A DNA stretch of 7,532 bases from Butyricicoccus sp. (GCA_020025885.1 JAHHRJ010000072.1:1-7532), one strand, 5' to 3'. Positions 1 to 6,482 are shown, counted from the stretch's first letter. Made by a program: numbers and translations. The notes: a model not told the origin generated them from the letters alone.

Positions 1-2
1 AT

Positions 3-521
3 TTTACCACATTTGGTATCATTCGTCACTTTTTACTTTTCAGAAACGCCCTAGCAAAGCTTCAGCGTCAGCTTTCCCGAAAAACAAAGGGAAGCAAGCG
101 CAGAGAAAAGGCACGGATACAAGTGGCAAGACTGTATGAGCATATTTCGAATCAGAGAAACGATATGCTGCATAAGCTATCTATTCAGCTTATTCGGAAG
201 AATGATGTCATCTGTATTGAGGATTTAGCACCGAAAAACATGGTGAAAAATCACAGGTTAGCAAAGTCTATCACTGATGCGTCATGGGGAGAGTTCCGTC
301 GGCAACTCATATATAAAGCAAATTGGTACAGAAAACGAATCATTGTCATAGACCGTTTCTATCCATCCAGTCAACTTTGTTCTGTATGTGGTACACAGTG
401 GTCAGGGGTAAAGGATTTGGCTGTACGTCAGTGGATTTGTCCTGGTTGTGAGACTGTTCACGATAGAGACCGCAATGCTGCAAAGAATATCTTAAACGAA
501 GGACTGCGCCTGTTGGTGTAG
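3..521 (+). CDS. tnpB: TnpB-type RNA-guided nuclease, C-terminal part (5'-truncated)
   Basis: Recognisable TnpB homology runs from about base 48 (ALAKLQRQLSRK) to the stop at 519-521. The frame stays open to the window edge. Visible elements are the Lys/Arg-rich helix with GSKRREKAR, the RuvC-II motif ICIEDLAPKNM with its catalytic Glu (codon 219-221), a four-cysteine zinc ribbon (CSVCG and CPGC), and the RuvC-III motif HDRDRNAAKN. TnpB proteins of IS200/IS605 elements are RNA-guided DNA endonucleases that favour retention of the transposon. Full-length members are about 350-400 aa. The RuvC-I Asp and the N-terminal half are not in this window, and the roughly 13 codons before base 42 (FTTFGIIRHFLLF) do not look like TnpB, so the gene may be broken there. 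The GTG at 123 is an internal codon of the family alignment, not a likely start. Whether this is a pseudogene or merely cut by the window cannot be settled here. Confidence 0.85.
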   Translation, partial: FTTFGIIRHFLLFRNALAKLQRQLSRKTKGSKRREKARIQVARLYEHISNQRNDMLHKLSIQLIRKNDVICIEDLAPKNMVKNHRLAKSITDASWGEFRRQLIYKANWYRKRIIVIDRFYPSSQLCSVCGTQWSGVKDLAVRQWICPGCETVHDRDRNAAKNILNEGLRLLV

Positions 522-648
522 CCAGAAAATACGGTAGTGTGGGACACGCCCGAACCCAACGCTCGGGGAGACTATGTAAGACCTCGCACGGTGCAGGCTG
601 CGGTCAGCGAACTGAGAATCCCCTGTCTTTAGACATGGGGAGTGTCAA
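3..648 (+). mobile_element. IS200/IS605-family (IS1341-like) element, right portion
   Basis: The tnpB 3' half is followed by about 127 bases of structured, GC-rich sequence typical of the right end of IS605-group elements. It ends in a hairpin of CCCC-TGTCT (620-628) against AGACA-T-GGGG (631-640), then AGTGTCAA (641-648). By analogy with ISDra2-type elements, the element boundary is placed directly after the final TCAA. The left end and any tnpA lie outside the window or are lost. These elements insert without target duplications, so no flanking repeat is expected. The boundary at 648 is inferred from family resemblance, not measured. Confidence 0.7.
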
Positions 649-668
649 TGATACAACAATAATTTTAA
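522..668 (+). ncRNA. Candidate omega-RNA scaffold plus guide of the TnpB element
   Basis: Directly after the tnpB stop there is a run of potential stem-loops: CCCGA (549-553) with TCGGG (563-567), GCAC/GTGC around 588-596, and the terminal hairpin 620-640. In TnpB systems the omega-RNA is processed from the tnpB 3' end and the element right end, and the roughly 16-20 bases just outside the element act as guide. Here that guide would be 649-668 (TGATACAACAATAATTTTAA). The 5' limit of the RNA is unknown and may lie inside tnpB. Expression and function are inferred. If tnpB is broken, this may be an orphan scaffold. Confidence 0.5.
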
Positions 669-1171
669 CGATATTCTTCAAACCATACCGCTTGACCTTT
701 TTCAAGCGATACAGGAACATTTAACACACGTTGGTTTGCGCTGCCCCGAAAGCGAAGCTCCAAACCTTTTTGTGCTTCTACAAACGGACCATCAATCAAC
801 ATCGTCAGCTTCTGGAGCAACTGCAACACCCATGGATCAGGCAGTGCAAGCAGCTGTTCAAAAGTATAACCACTATATGCCATCAGATGCTTTTTTCCTT
901 GTAAGCCATCTGCAACTGCACAGAGTGCCTCTGCCTGACAAAATGGTTCTCCTCCAGAGAAGGTCACACCAGAAAGTATCGGATTTTTCAGGATATCCTG
1001 TACAAGTGTGTCCGTGTCGATCAGCTGACCGCCTGAAAAATCATGTGTCTCTGGATTGTGACACCCTGGGCAACCATGCAGGCAGCCCTGTGTAAAAATC
1101 ACATACCGAAACCCTGGACCATCTACAATCGACTCTCCAATGGTTCCCGCAATGCGGATCATCTGTCCCAT
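665..1171 (-). CDS. nrdG: Anaerobic ribonucleotide reductase activating protein (radical SAM activase)
   Basis: A 168-aa radical SAM enzyme that uses a [4Fe-4S] cluster and S-adenosylmethionine to generate the glycyl radical on class III ribonucleotide reductase. The cluster motif CLHGCPGC gives Cys30, Cys34 and Cys37. It is preceded by VDGPGFRYVIFTQG and followed by NPETHDFSGG, the usual NrdG surroundings. The SAM-binding GGEP lies at 73-76. Length is close to the family norm (about 155-170 aa). The ATG at 1171 starts two bases after the stop of the 67-aa glycyl-radical ORF, which suggests translational coupling. No strong Shine-Dalgarno is visible, and an in-frame ATG at codon 4 is an alternative start. 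It is the last gene of the nrd operon. The IS605-type element ends about 16 bases beyond its stop codon, and no clear terminator lies between. Confidence 0.96.
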   Translation of the reverse strand: MGQMIRIAGTIGESIVDGPGFRYVIFTQGCLHGCPGCHNPETHDFSGGQLIDTDTLVQDILKNPILSGVTFSGGEPFCQAEALCAVADGLQGKKHLMAYSGYTFEQLLALPDPWVLQLLQKLTMLIDGPFVEAQKGLELRFRGSANQRVLNVPVSLEKGQAVWFEEYR

Positions 1172-1173
1172 GA

Positions 1174-1377
1174 TTATGCAGAGCGTGTGCTGTCACTGAG
1201 CGAGCAGCAGGAAACGCCATGCTTTACGCGGTCACTTTCCTCTGCACGCTTTCCATTGTTAAAACGGTCTAAGGTACCAACCAGATATCCAGTAATGCGG
1301 CGAATACGCTCAAATCCTACACCCTCTCCAACAACTGCAACACCATTTACCTCTGTTACATTGTATTTCTTTGTCAT
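1174..1377 (-). CDS. Stand-alone glycyl-radical domain of anaerobic ribonucleotide reductase (NRDD C-terminal domain)
   Basis: A 67-aa protein whose middle, FERIRRITGYLVG followed by LDRFNNGKRAEE and DRVKH, matches the extreme C-terminus of class III reductases. In E. coli NrdD the corresponding segment is RRVCGYLG...PFNAGKQEE...RVKH and holds the radical Gly681. The equivalent residue here would be Gly30. The ORF begins 32 bases after the nrdD stop, in a different frame, with its own ribosome binding site (AGAAAGGA, ten bases before the ATG at 1377), so it is a separately translated gene rather than a read-through tail. The N-terminal segment MTKKYNVTEVNGVAVVGEG acts as a short leader. The C-terminal end after KHG is Cys/Ser-rich (Cys57, Cys58). 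It presumably docks into NrdD and is activated by NrdG, much as the separately made GrcA/YfiD supplies a glycyl-radical domain to pyruvate formate-lyase. The domain assignment is strong; assembly with NrdD is inference. Confidence 0.88.
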   Translation of the reverse strand: MTKKYNVTEVNGVAVVGEGVGFERIRRITGYLVGTLDRFNNGKRAEESDRVKHGVSCCSLSDSTRSA

Positions 1378-1409
1378 GTTTGTTACATCCTTTCTCTTTG
1401 CGGTAAAAC

Positions 1410-3728
1410 TTAAAGCGGATTCACCATGCGGTCTTGTTCCTCATACGGATCGCCATGATACCCCAATGTTGTGGCATTCAAGTGGCGATAGAGTCCCAGC
1501 TTGTGCAAGCGTTCCAGGGGGACACCCTCTCCCTCACGACGTCCACAGCGTGGGCATACATCACCAATAATACCCGTATATCCACAGATTGGATCGCGAT
1601 CGATCGGATGATTGATCGCAGCATATCCCATGCCTGCCTCCTTCATGGCACGCACAACGGTTTCAAATGCCTCCAAATTCTGGGTCGGGTCGCCGTCTAG
1701 CTCAATATAGCTGATATGACCACCATTTGTGAGTTCATGATAGGGTGCTTCTCTCTGAATCTTTTCAAATGCAGAAATGGGGTAATATACAGGCACATGG
1801 AACGAGTTTGTATAATACTCACGGTCAGTTACCCCCGGAATGCTGCCAAAACGTTCGTGGTCCATGCGCACAAAGCGTCCGGACAATCCTTCTGCTGGTG
1901 TGGCGATCAGCGAGAAATTCAGGTGATACTGTTTGGATGCGGCATCCATACGATCACGCATATGAGAAACGATGCGCAAACCAAGCGCCTGTGCATCATC
2001 GCTTTCTCCATGGTGCGTACCAATAAGTGCCTTCAATGTTTCCGCCAGACCAATAAAGCCGCAAGTCAAGGTACCATGCTTGAGCACTTCCTCAACGGCA
2101 TCGTCAGGGTCCAGCTTTTCCGAATCTAGCCACACGCCCTGTCCCATGAGGAACGGATAATTGCGCACCTTTTTCTGGCTTTGAATGCGCAGACGTGCGA
2201 GCAGCTGGTCGATCACAAGATTGATTTTTTCATCAAGCGATGTAAAGAATGCCTCCACATCCCCTTGGCTCAGAATTGCCAAACGCGGTAAATTGATGGA
2301 AGTAAAACTCAAATTTCCGCGCCCATTGACGATCTCGCGCGTTGGGTCATACACATTGCCAACCACGCGGGTGCGGCAGCCCATATACGTTGCTTCCGTT
2401 TCTGGACACCCGGGCTTGTAATATTTCGCATTAAATGGTGCATCTAAGAATGAGAAATTGGGGAACATGCGCTTTGCAGATACACGCATAGCCAGTTTGA
2501 ACAGATCATAATTAGGATCACCCGGGTTATAATTGACCCCTTCTTTTACCTTAAAGATATGAATAGGGAAAATGGAGGTCTCACCATTTCCGAGTCCAGC
2601 TTCGGTTGCTTTCATCAAGCATTCCATCACCAAACGACCTTCTGGTGTGGTATCTGTACCATAATTGAGCGAAGTAAACGGAACCTGTGCGCCCGCGCGA
2701 GAATGCATGGTGTTAAGGTTATGCACCAGTGCTTCCATCGCCTGATACGTTGCACGGCGTGTTTCCTTGACGGCATATTTGTATGTAAAATGTAAGATCT
2801 TGTCAGCAGTGCACTCGTCCGTGTGTACACACAGCAGATCACGCACCACACCATCAAATCCATTGTCCGCCGCAAAAACTGCGTGCTTGCCAGTCTCGCG
2901 TTCCGCTTGTTGTATGATGGACTTGCTCATCAAAGCACCATCTTCTTGTTCCAGATAAATTTCGATCGCCTTGGTCAAATTCTCTGTAAATGTGCGGCGA
3001 AATGTCTTTGCAACGCCGGGTGCCATCGAATACTCAAAATTCGGGATCGACTGTCCGCCATGCTGATCGTTCTGGTTGGACTGCAATGCAATGCAAGCCA
3101 ACGCAGAATACGAGCGAATATCATTGGGCTCTCTCAAAAATCCATGCCCTGTGGAAAATCCACCGCGGAACAAGCGTAATAAATCGATCTGGCAGCAAGT
3201 TGTGGTCAGAGTCAGAAAATCCAAGTCATGGATATGGATATCGCCTTCTCGGTGTGCGCGTGCATGTTCCGGATCTAAAATAAACATCTCATAGAACTGT
3301 TTCGCACCCTCTGAGCCATACTTAAGCATTGTGCCCATTGCGGTATCGCCGTCAATGTTCGCGTTTTCTCTCTTTGTATTGTTTTCCAGTGACGATTTGA
3401 AAGTTAAGTCCTCATAAACTTTCATGAGGCGCGTATTCATCTCACGCACATGGGTACGCTCATTGCGATATAGGATATACCGTTTTGCGGTGCGTGCATG
3501 TCCCGTTTCCACCAGTACCCGCTCGACTTCATCCTGAATTTGCTCTACTGTGGGGACGGTATCTCCCAATGTCTGCGCAAGTGTCTGCTCTACTCTTTGC
3601 GCAAGGTCCTGTGCCATCTCATAATCATGTCCACCGGATGCCTGGGCTGCCTGAAAAATAGCGTTTGTGATCTTCTCCAGTTCAAATGCCGCGCGACGTC
3701 CATCTCGTTTGATGATCTCCGTTATCAT
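1410..3728 (-). CDS. nrdD: Anaerobic ribonucleoside-triphosphate reductase, large subunit lacking the glycyl-radical segment
   Basis: A 772-aa class III reductase subunit that makes dNTPs from NTPs without oxygen, probably with formate as reductant. Residues 1 to about 95 form an ATP-cone allosteric domain (IKRDGRRAAFELEKI at 6-20). The catalytic ten-stranded barrel follows, with REGDIHIHDLD (160-170), TTTCCQIDL (175-183), NQNDQHGGQSIPNF (218-231), YMGCRTRVVGN (448-458), LNFSLIATPAEGLSGRF (603-619) and DREYYTNSFHVPV (635-647). Near the C-terminus a zinc-ribbon-like DPICGY...CPRCG (712-729) occurs, but the usual RxxGYLG glycyl-radical loop is absent. The protein instead ends in a roughly 40-residue tail closing with EEQDRMVNPL. 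The radical segment is encoded by the next ORF. The ATG at 3728 has GGAAGGAG twelve bases upstream. The operon order is nrdD, the radical-domain ORF, nrdG. Identity is certain; the split organisation is read directly from the ORFs. Confidence 0.97.
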   Translation of the reverse strand: MITEIIKRDGRRAAFELEKITNAIFQAAQASGGHDYEMAQDLAQRVEQTLAQTLGDTVPTVEQIQDEVERVLVETGHARTAKRYILYRNERTHVREMNTRLMKVYEDLTFKSSLENNTKRENANIDGDTAMGTMLKYGSEGAKQFYEMFILDPEHARAHREGDIHIHDLDFLTLTTTCCQIDLLRLFRGGFSTGHGFLREPNDIRSYSALACIALQSNQNDQHGGQSIPNFEYSMAPGVAKTFRRTFTENLTKAIEIYLEQEDGALMSKSIIQQAERETGKHAVFAADNGFDGVVRDLLCVHTDECTADKILHFTYKYAVKETRRATYQAMEALVHNLNTMHSRAGAQVPFTSLNYGTDTTPEGRLVMECLMKATEAGLGNGETSIFPIHIFKVKEGVNYNPGDPNYDLFKLAMRVSAKRMFPNFSFLDAPFNAKYYKPGCPETEATYMGCRTRVVGNVYDPTREIVNGRGNLSFTSINLPRLAILSQGDVEAFFTSLDEKINLVIDQLLARLRIQSQKKVRNYPFLMGQGVWLDSEKLDPDDAVEEVLKHGTLTCGFIGLAETLKALIGTHHGESDDAQALGLRIVSHMRDRMDAASKQYHLNFSLIATPAEGLSGRFVRMDHERFGSIPGVTDREYYTNSFHVPVYYPISAFEKIQREAPYHELTNGGHISYIELDGDPTQNLEAFETVVRAMKEAGMGYAAINHPIDRDPICGYTGIIGDVCPRCGRREGEGVPLERLHKLGLYRHLNATTLGYHGDPYEEQDRMVNPL

Positions 3729-3733
3729 GTAAA

Positions 3734-3746
3734 AAGGAGGCTCCTT
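3734..3746 (-). promoter_or_regulatory. Palindrome overlapping the nrdD ribosome binding site
   Basis: AAGGAGGCTCCTT is a 13-base inverted repeat (6-base arms around one base) just upstream of nrdD. One arm is part of the Shine-Dalgarno sequence GGAAGGAG in the transcript (plus-strand 3741-3748). In RNA the two arms could pair, or compete for the ribosome, with the tightest turn opened to a few bases. It may modulate initiation or be coincidental. The SD-to-ATG distance of about 12 bases is slightly long. Confidence 0.4.
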
Positions 3747-3809
3747 CCAAGGCTAGACTGCCTGTGTATAAATCTGTGTGCAACTTTTTGTTGTTTTGAA
3801 TAAACTTCA

Positions 3810-3825
3810 ATACTATATCTAGTAT
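3810..3825 (-). promoter_or_regulatory. NrdR-box-like operator upstream of nrdD
   Basis: ATACTATATCTAGTAT has perfect six-base inverted arms (ATACTA/TAGTAT) and agrees at 13 of 16 positions with the NrdR box consensus as I recall it (acaCwATATaTwGtgt). NrdR is the ATP/dATP-sensing repressor of ribonucleotide reductase genes and normally binds paired boxes. This site sits about 17 bases downstream of the predicted transcription start. A second, weaker copy may lie at 3838-3855, where the half-site ATACTATAT (3847-3855) repeats the left half of this box and covers the promoter -10. No nrdR gene is in the window. Confidence 0.7.
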
Positions 3826-3848
3826 CTGAAGCTTGTGATACTTTTTAT

Positions 3849-3877
3849 ACTATATTCCTCTTTTGTGTGCTTGTCAA
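3849..3877 (-). promoter_or_regulatory. Sigma-A-type promoter of the nrd operon
   Basis: On the minus strand a perfect -35 TTGACA (plus 3872-3877, TGTCAA) is followed by a 17-base spacer and the -10 TATAGT (plus 3849-3854, ACTATA). Transcription would begin near 3842, giving a leader of about 113 bases before nrdD. The -10 lies inside a half-site resembling the NrdR box, so a repressor there would block RNA polymerase directly. Confidence 0.72.
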
Positions 3878-4442
3878 GGGCGCGTACAAGTGTTTGGGTA
3901 GTTCCACAATTCTCCCATCGTTTTTTTGGCAAATCTGGAACGAGATTTCTATTGACAAACCAAAATACTTCTTTTTGTGTCAAAAAATACAATTATATTT
4001 GATTGTGAGAACCATATTTCAGCCTTTATTGGAGCGTTCTGCAAGTGTACTGTTTGCCTTTTTCATCTTAACTCTCACAAGCTTTATGCATACTCTATAA
4101 ATTCGTTTTTGTCCTCCTGTTTTCTTCTCATTGTGTTTGCAAAAATGAATTTCACAATTTTATTTCCTGCATTTTCCGACAATAAATCTCATCCTCTTTG
4201 TTGTTTCATATGCGTTTCATCGGGTGACTGCACACTTTCCACAATTTAGTCTATGTTTTTTTATCTAGAATACCAATTCTATTGTTATATTCCTACAACG
4301 TTACTTGCCTATTTTCTCTGTATTTATTGTAAGTTGCATTTTGGGTTGTTTTTTGTTCATGCATCATGGATTTTTGCACAAAATTCCGCGTCTAAGAGAC
4401 ACACAAAGGTAGATCACTTCCGTTTCCCCGCATTTTATTCGG
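3878..4442. other. AT-rich divergent intergenic region, no convincing gene
   Basis: About 560 bases between the nrd promoter and the symporter promoter. Open frames of 75-90 codons exist on the plus strand, but their translations are rich in Phe/Leu/Cys/Ser, lack recognisable domains and have no good ribosome binding sites. Small symmetries are visible, for example TTTTTG-TGT-CAAAAA (3972-3986) and TTGACA (3952-3957) opposite TGTCAA (3978-3983). No tRNA, riboswitch or T-box element was recognised. The length is unusual for this gene-dense type of genome; it may be decayed sequence or a regulatory region. Confidence 0.55.
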
Positions 4443-4484
4443 TTGCATCCAAGCCCTCCACTCTGTATAATAAAACTGTATAAT
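4443..4484 (+). promoter_or_regulatory. Promoter of the symporter gene, with a tandem -10
   Basis: TTGCAT (4443-4448), a 17-base spacer and a perfect TATAAT (4466-4471) form a good sigma-A promoter. A second perfect TATAAT follows at 4479-4484, 13 bases downstream and also preceded by TG, but without an obvious -35 at proper spacing. A start near 4478 would give a leader of about 38 bases before the ATG at 4516. Confidence 0.68.
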
Positions 4485-4515
4485 ACATAATCCACACAAA
4501 TAGGGGGAACTATTT

Positions 4516-5718
4516 ATGGAGAAGAAAAAACTAGGTCTCGTACCTCGCCTGATTATTGGTATTCTGTTGGGTATTCTATTGGGACAAGCATTTGTGCCAG
4601 AGGTGATCAGCCGTCTGGTCGTTACAGCGTCCTCGCTGTTTAGTATGTTCCTGAAATTCGTTATCCCGCTCATGATCTTGGCTTATGTCACTATGGGTAT
4701 TGCGGACTTGTCTCAGGGCGCAGGCAAACTGCTGATGGTTACAGCTGGACTTGCTTATGCTTCCACGTTGATCGCAGGCTCTGCTTCTTACCTTGTATCA
4801 AGCACCCTGTTCCCATATTTTATGAGTCCAGACGCGCTCAAGCAAATCGCAGAAACGGCCGGAAACTCACTTGCTCCGTACCTATCGATCTCAGTGACAC
4901 CACTTTTGGACACCTTATCTGCCGTACTTTTGGCATTTATTTTGGGTCTTTGCATGTCTTCCATGCGAGGCAAGGAGCTTGGTAACTCCCTTTATAATGG
5001 CTTCCGTGATTTTTCCGCAATCATTGACAAGGTATTGCATGTAGCCATCGTTCCGCTGCTGCCGCTTTATATCTGTGGTACATTCGTAGATATGACCCGC
5101 TCTGGTAAGACCTTCGTCATCCTGGGCATTCTGTGGAAGGTATTCATTATCGTAATTGTGATGCACCTCATCTGCATTACCATTCAGTTTATTATTGCAG
5201 GTAGTGTAAGCCACAAGAATCCATTCCAGCTGATTAAAAATCAGATCCCAGGCTATACCACAGCACTCGGTACACAGTCTTCCGCTGCAACCATTCCAGT
5301 AAACCTGCAATGTGCAGAGGCTGATGGCGTTTCTCCTGAGATTCGTAACTTTGTTGTACCACTGTGTGCAAACATCCATATGGCTGGTTCTATGATCACC
5401 ATTACCGCTTGTGCAACCGCTGTTTGCCTGATGAACCAAATCGACATCAGCCTTGCAACCGTGATCCCATTCATTGCAACTTTGGGCGTTGCTATGATTG
5501 CATCCCCAGGCGCACCAGGCGGTTCTATTATGACTGCTTTGCCATTCCTCTATATGATCTTTGGTCCTGAGTATGGCAATCCGGAAGGTCCGATCTGTGC
5601 AATCATGGTTGCACTGTATATTACACAGGACTCCTTCGGCACTGCTTGTAACATTTCTGGTGATAATGCAATTGGCATCATCGTAGATACGATTTACAAG
5701 AAGTGGATTAAAAAGTAA
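4516..5718 (+). CDS. Dicarboxylate/amino acid:cation symporter (DAACS/SDF family), probable L-serine/threonine importer
   Basis: A 400-aa integral membrane secondary transporter of the glutamate/neutral amino-acid family. The ATG at 4516 is preceded by AGGGGG at 8-base spacing. The N-terminal helix (residues 9-28) follows a short basic start. The family core is present: hairpin 1 with GTQSSAATIP (252-261), a TM7 segment ANIHMAGSM (285-293) in place of the usual NMDGT, hairpin 2 with ASPGAPGGS (329-337), and TM8 with DSFGTACNISGD (372-383). In GltPh the TM8 motif is DxxRTxxNxxGD, with Arg397 binding the substrate side-chain carboxylate. Here that Arg is Gly375, while the amino-group-binding Asp372, Thr376 and Asn379 are kept, which argues for a neutral substrate. 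It lies directly upstream of the serine dehydratase genes in the same orientation, so serine uptake is the best guess. Substrate is inferred; the family is clear. Confidence 0.93.
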   Translation: MEKKKLGLVPRLIIGILLGILLGQAFVPEVISRLVVTASSLFSMFLKFVIPLMILAYVTMGIADLSQGAGKLLMVTAGLAYASTLIAGSASYLVSSTLFPYFMSPDALKQIAETAGNSLAPYLSISVTPLLDTLSAVLLAFILGLCMSSMRGKELGNSLYNGFRDFSAIIDKVLHVAIVPLLPLYICGTFVDMTRSGKTFVILGILWKVFIIVIVMHLICITIQFIIAGSVSHKNPFQLIKNQIPGYTTALGTQSSAATIPVNLQCAEADGVSPEIRNFVVPLCANIHMAGSMITITACATAVCLMNQIDISLATVIPFIATLGVAMIASPGAPGGSIMTALPFLYMIFGPEYGNPEGPICAIMVALYITQDSFGTACNISGDNAIGIIVDTIYKKWIKK

Positions 5719-5725
5719 AACCTAT

Positions 5726-5761
5726 ACAAGCAGCCGTGCCCCAAAAGGCACGGCTGCTTGT
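5726..5761 (+). terminator. Strong hairpin between the symporter and sdaAB
   Basis: A perfect 15-bp stem (ACAAGCAGCCGTGCC with its complement, 5726-5740 and 5747-5761) closes a 6-base loop CCAAAA, 7 bases after the symporter stop. It is followed by GAAATTTCG rather than a run of T, so it is a poor classical Rho-independent terminator. It could instead give partial termination, or act as a 3' stability or processing element that sets the symporter-to-dehydratase ratio. No clear separate promoter for sdaAB is seen in the 49 bases after it. Confidence 0.65.
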
Positions 5762-5810
5762 GAAATTTCGTCTATTTTCTATATGTCAAAAATAAAAAGG
5801 AGTGCAGCTT

Positions 5811-6470
5811 ATGCAAATCTTTGACATCATTGGTCCCGTTATGATTGGACCTTCTAGTTCCCATACGGCTGGTGCTTGCCGCTTGGGTCGCGTTGCACGC
5901 AAAATCCTTGCCGATCGCCCCATCAAAGCCCGCATCGGTTTGTGCGGTTCCTTTGCGCAGACCTACCGCGGACATGGCACGGATAAAGCACTGATCGCTG
6001 GTATTTTGGATATGCACACATACGATCCTCGTTTGCGTGATGCACTGACACTTGCGGGTGATGAAGGACTGGAATATGAATTCTATCTGACTACGATCCC
6101 CGGTGCACATCCCAATACCGCAATTATTGAGCTGACCGGAGAAACAGGCAGTACTTGCCATATTACAGGCGCTTCGATTGGCGGTGGCAATATTATTGTT
6201 ACGAATATCAATGGAATGGATGTGCAGTTCACTGGACAGTACAACACGCTGATCGTACTGCATAAAGACACACCAGGTGTAATTGCGGCTGTCACCAATG
6301 CAATGGCAAGCTCCGGCACGAACATCGGAAACTTCCGTCTATCCCGTCCGCAAAAGGGTGGCGAAGCTGTTATGACGATCGAAGTAGATGGAGACGTATC
6401 TGATTCTATGATTCGTTGGTTGCGTGAACTCAAGCACATTACAGGCGTTGTCCTCATCCGCGCTATTTAA
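5811..6470 (+). CDS. sdaAB: L-serine dehydratase, iron-sulfur-dependent, beta subunit
   Basis: A 219-aa beta subunit of the two-subunit L-serine dehydratase, which deaminates L-serine to pyruvate and ammonia in the cytoplasm. The N-terminal hallmark IGPSSSHTAGACRLG is intact, as are GTDKALIAGIL and the C-terminal ACT domain (roughly the last 75 residues, from NTLIVLHKDTPGVIAAVTNAM). I chose the ATG at 5811 because AAGGAG (5797-5802) lies 8 bases upstream. The GTG at 5802 overlaps that site and would add only three residues. The stop overlaps the ribosome binding site of sdaAA, indicating tight coupling of the two subunits. The length is typical for the family. Serine binding by the ACT domain is known in relatives and not shown here. 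Confidence 0.96.
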   Translation: MQIFDIIGPVMIGPSSSHTAGACRLGRVARKILADRPIKARIGLCGSFAQTYRGHGTDKALIAGILDMHTYDPRLRDALTLAGDEGLEYEFYLTTIPGAHPNTAIIELTGETGSTCHITGASIGGGNIIVTNINGMDVQFTGQYNTLIVLHKDTPGVIAAVTNAMASSGTNIGNFRLSRPQKGGEAVMTIEVDGDVSDSMIRWLRELKHITGVVLIRAI

Positions 6471-6482
6471 GGAGAAAAATTT

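Noticed and set aside
539..724. 61-codon plus-strand frame after tnpB.
   Set aside because: It lies over the structured right end and the nrdG 3' end. The translation matches the pattern of scaffold RNA rather than protein.
1377..1412. Programmed frameshift joining nrdD to the small radical-domain ORF.
   Set aside because: A stop, a 32-base gap and a separate ribosome binding site intervene, and no slippery heptamer is seen at the nrdD end.
1043..1570. Plus-strand frame of 175 codons opposite nrdG, the radical-domain ORF and nrdD.
   Set aside because: Shadow of well-supported minus-strand genes; no recognisable domain.
3952..3983. TTGACA and TGTCAA pair, as a possible promoter or operator.
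   Set aside because: No -10 at acceptable spacing on either strand, and the symmetry is short enough to occur by chance in AT-rich DNA.
3867..4483. Three plus-strand open frames of 76-90 codons in the nrd-symporter intergenic region.
   Set aside because: Low-complexity hydrophobic and Cys-rich translations, no domain, no good ribosome binding sites, and AT-rich composition unlike the real genes.
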